The position numbers and the translations under genes are program-made. Below are positions 60,991 to 64,000 of a stretch of DNA of 64,000 bases, piece after piece. Below the pieces are notes generated by a model. It did not search any database, had not been told where the DNA came from, and saw only the letters and a program-made list of their open reading frames with translations. How positions within the stretch are numbered: the stretch's first letter is position 1; each line of letters starts with the position of its first letter. Origin of the DNA: Unio delphinus (Eukaryota > Mollusca > Bivalvia > Unionida > Unionidae); the NCBI GenBank assembly GCA_029339505.1, contig JAQISU010000210.1, positions 9,965,501-10,029,500 of the forward strand, in the 5' to 3' direction.

Positions 60991-61735
60991 ACGTACCTTT
61001 ATATTACATACACTAGGTTTTCTTCTGAAGTATGATTCTATATTTTAATTCATGAAAATGCCAGAATCAATTAGCTATGTTGGATTTCGGGGATAACTAT
61101 TAAAGCAATTTGATTAATTAGTAACATAGGGTCTGATTATTGACAACAAAACTTCACTGAGATGAAGTAGCATTTCGAAGATTGATATTATTGTTAAACA
61201 AATGAATTCGCCTCAGACTAAAAGAGAGACAGATAGAAATAGAGATATACATAAAGACAGATAGAGAAGGAGGGAGAGATGCAAACCTATTATTACGGTT
61301 CCGTCATGCAAAATGTATGTAATGAAACTATTATAGTGATCTGACTACAGCTAACATTCATGCATAATCATATCTAATGCATTGAAATTTACAGAATCAC
61401 AACATTATATTAGTTTCTCTACTAATTTTAATAATTTGATGGACATATTAATTGAGATAAAATTTTAAAATTGGCCATAAATATTTGGTGTATTTGAAAA
61501 TTGTTAACCAAAGACACCAATAATTTTGTTAGAATTATGTTAAAAGGCAAAGCATTTTTGTCATGTGAGATTCTTTATTCTTTTATACCTAATAACAAGG
61601 GGCTTAACTCCGCCGGGAATGGACTATTTTTTGAGGAAAGCTTAATTCTCGATTTTGTTATAATATTCCGTTTTGTCTCATACTACGAAATTGTATTTAC
61701 AAGAACATCTCTGATGCTAACATAAATTGATTGTT
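60991..61735. other. Non-coding, nothing recognised
   Basis: AT-rich flank of the satellite. One 74-codon open stretch (61501-61725) starts at a non-ATG codon and has no recognisable domain. Confidence 0.45.
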
Positions 61736-61890
61736 TGATAGATAGACAGACAGACAAACAAATAGATAGATTGACCGACAGACATGGATGGATCGATGGA
61801 TGGACGAACGAACGAACGGACGGGCGAGTGGGTGGGTGGATGGATGAATTGATTGGTCGATGGATCGATCAATCGATGAATTGATGGATT
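61736..61890 (+). repeat. Degenerate tetranucleotide repeat (GATA/GACA/GATG/GAAC)
   Basis: Runs of TAGA, CAGA, TGGA, CGAA and TCGA words in sequence. Confidence 0.9.
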
Positions 61891-61924
61891 GCTGTATAGC
61901 AGGATATATATCTACATTTTAGTA

Positions 61925-62570
61925 ACTTTCGGTATTGCTAGGAGTTCAGGCTCTAATAAACGGTAACTAAGGAAGAGTGAAAACAACAAGCTTTGTAAAA
62001 AAAATATTAAAATAATTTATTTACCTGAAAAAAACGATTGTAAAATGGAAAAGTAACTTACAGTTTCAGGAATCCAATCCAAACAAAATCCGTGCCTAAT
62101 CCGCCAATTAAATTACAAAAGTCCTAGTAATGAAATGTTCTAACAGATTCAAGTTCAAATCTTGTTGGAAAAGCCAGGATAGAAGACGATGAGGAATGTT
62201 GAAATCGATTTCGTGTTTATCTATAGTTCCATGTAGAATCACAAAATATATTACTCAGGTGTTGAAAATCTGAATATTATTTGGTTAACTGTCTTTGTTC
62301 ACGAATTAGCTATGAGCACATTAAATATTTACAGAGACATACGAATTAATCCTTTAAAATCCAAATGAACAGAAGAATTTTTAACATGGATTTGAAACTA
62401 TGGCTACAACAAAATAAAATGACTTGATTTCATTTTTAATGGTCAAGAACTGACTCTATTTTAGTAAAACAATTATAATATCGTAATCTTCTAATACACA
62501 GTTGCCAAAAATTTCCCAAATTGCGAAATCAAGAAAAAAGAGGAGTTGAGAGTCACGTGATCGTTTATAT
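61925..62570 (-). repeat. LTR-like relic related to 16295-17096
   Basis: Shares an ordered series of words with the Gmr1-like LTR: aggctc(t/g)aataa, gaaa(a/g).aacaagctt, aatc(c)aa(t)cc, gtccta, ttc(g/a)aatcttg and tcacgtgat. It is strongly diverged, and the ends are not defined. Confidence 0.4.
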
Positions 62571-62629
62571 GAATAAATTTACAATAGCATGTAATGAAAA
62601 ATAAAAACTGACAAACAATATTAAAGGAA

Positions 62630-62740
<111 letters not shown>

Positions 62741-62744
62741 GCAC

Positions 62745-63385
62745 TCGGATTTACTACATTGTGGACACTAATCCAAAGTATAGACCTTCGTTGTGGACAC
62801 AATTTACATTGTGGACACTACATCTTGGTGTCCACAAGGTACACACCTGTAAATTATCATTTTGGTCCACGTACATATTTTTAAAACCAAAAGAGTAAAC
62901 CAACGTTGTGAACCATATCCCGCCATAAGTGTGTATCTTGGCACGCTCCCGCGCAGCATCCAGTTTGTGTGAACCCCACCTCACATACACACATTGCGGT
63001 TTGCGCATGTCATCGCCATTCGATATCACGATCTCTCACTTCTTATGGGTATTCTCGCAATATCTATAGTCGTCATTTTAATAAATGTTTAATCTCAGTA
63101 TACTTTGGAAATACTTGCAAACTCTTATATTTACTTACTACGATTTGCCCCTGTCCAGTGAATCATTTCATAGAATGGAAAAACGAACTCTACATGATTG
63201 CACTGTATACAAGAAGTATACACGAAATGATTCGGTAGATACAATGCAAAATTATAATAATAAAATATTCTATTTAAGCAATATTAGACTAGACCCATGT
63301 GTATGAGTTTCCTTTTACTGAAAAATGTATACAACGTTTTGCGTACATACTTTATTACTTTAGTAACAGTACGAGTGACCATAAA

Positions 63386-63388
<3 letters not shown>
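62745..63388. other. Non-coding, nothing firm
   Basis: Contains three TTGTGGACAC words (62758, 62792, 62809). No gene was recognised. Confidence 0.5.

Positions 63389-63469
<81 letters not shown>
63389..63469. repeat. (TC)n microsatellite
   Basis: About 40 TC units. Confidence 0.97.
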
Positions 63470-63471
<2 letters not shown>

Positions 63472-63559
63472 GACTATACAAACTGCAACAATCTCTGTAC
63501 TTGTAAATTAACCACTAGACAAAATATTTATACTTACTGCATATTTTGACAATATATAA

Positions 63560-63860
63560 GTAGTAATATGGGGCACTATAGCGACAATGGAAAATCCAGT
63601 CAAAAAGTGCTTGGGGCACTATGGCGACAAGATTTATAGCGACAAGGGAAAATCCAGTCAAAAACAGCTTGGGGCACTATAGCGACAAAACAGCTTGAGG
63701 TATTATAGCGACAAGGGAAATTGAACATAGTGGGCCTGTATAGCGACAAGGGAAATTGAACAGGGTGGGCCTGTATAGCGTCAAGGGAAATGGAACATAG
63801 TGGGTCTATATAGCGTCAAGGGAAATTGAACATGGCGGGTCTGTATAGGGACAAGGGAAA
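63560..63860 (+). repeat. Irregular tandem repeat around TATAGCGACAAGGGAAA
   Basis: Two related unit types: a longer one with GGGGCACTAT..GCGACAA and CCAGTCAAAAA, then five shorter ones of about 35-40 bases with TTGAACATAGTGGG and CTGTATAGCG(A/T)CAAGGG. Confidence 0.85.
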
Positions 63861-64000
63861 AAAGGGTGGCAATGAAAGCTACTATCTTTTCGAGACCTAT
63901 GAGTGGCCCTGAAAAGGACCGTTATGTGTAATGTTAACGTTGTCTTGTTAACATAGAGGACATCTCACAGATCTTCTTCTTTTCCTTAAACTTCTCCTTA

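Overview
The window is animal nuclear DNA, most likely from a mollusc or another lophotrochozoan. The evidence is intron-like AT-rich sequence, tRNA-derived SINEs, CR1/L2-type LINE tails ending in (ATT)n, a Gmr1-like LTR retrotransposon, long (TA)n, (TC)n and (TTA)n tracts and a 7-kb satellite. There is no bacterial gene organisation. The species cannot be named from the sequence alone.

The centrepiece is 31873-48202, a complete 16.3-kb Maverick/Polinton-class element that resembles an endogenous adintovirus-like virus. It has 262-bp terminal inverted repeats (TIRs) that look identical and a short target duplication (CTAGT/TCTAGT). Its genes appear open apart from two -1 frame joints. From left to right it carries: an A32/FtsK-type packaging ATPase (minus); a zinc-ribbon ORF joined in the -1 frame to a parvovirus-type phospholipase A2 domain; a retroviral-type integrase; a 1145-residue PolB-like/SF1-helicase fusion (minus) followed in the -1 frame by an endonuclease VII-like HNH domain; a zinc-finger protein; a free-standing HNH endonuclease; a 0.9-kb non-coding block; three small structural or unknown proteins; a non-coding inverted-repeat block; a major capsid protein; a core protein; an adenain-like protease; a coiled-coil protein; a two-helix membrane protein; and a penton/minor-capsid-like protein. 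Together these would integrate, replicate, package and mature a virion.

Two features of this element may be undescribed. First, both -1 joints (Zn-ribbon to PLA2, helicase to HNH) fall on the same heptamer, A AAA AAC, in the phase required for programmed -1 ribosomal frameshifting. Second, at least a dozen short hairpins of the form GAAAxyC-(2 or 3 nt)-Gy'x'TTTC are scattered through the element, in coding linkers and between genes. The central xy pairs change in a compensatory way.

Left of the element (1-31872) lie sparse host sequence with one candidate internal exon and one candidate signal-peptide first exon; a hAT-like transposase fragment; two MITEs with clear target duplications; an intact SGNH-hydrolase-like ORF; degenerate LINEs, one with an internal 1.4-kb tandem duplication; a broken Gmr1-like Gypsy element whose integrase precedes its reverse transcriptase; SINEs; and several tandem repeats. 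Right of it (48203-64000) lie SINEs, simple repeats, a paralogous copy of the signal-peptide exon, a 270-copy 26-bp satellite that stays in register (53961-60990), an LTR-like relic and more simple repeats.
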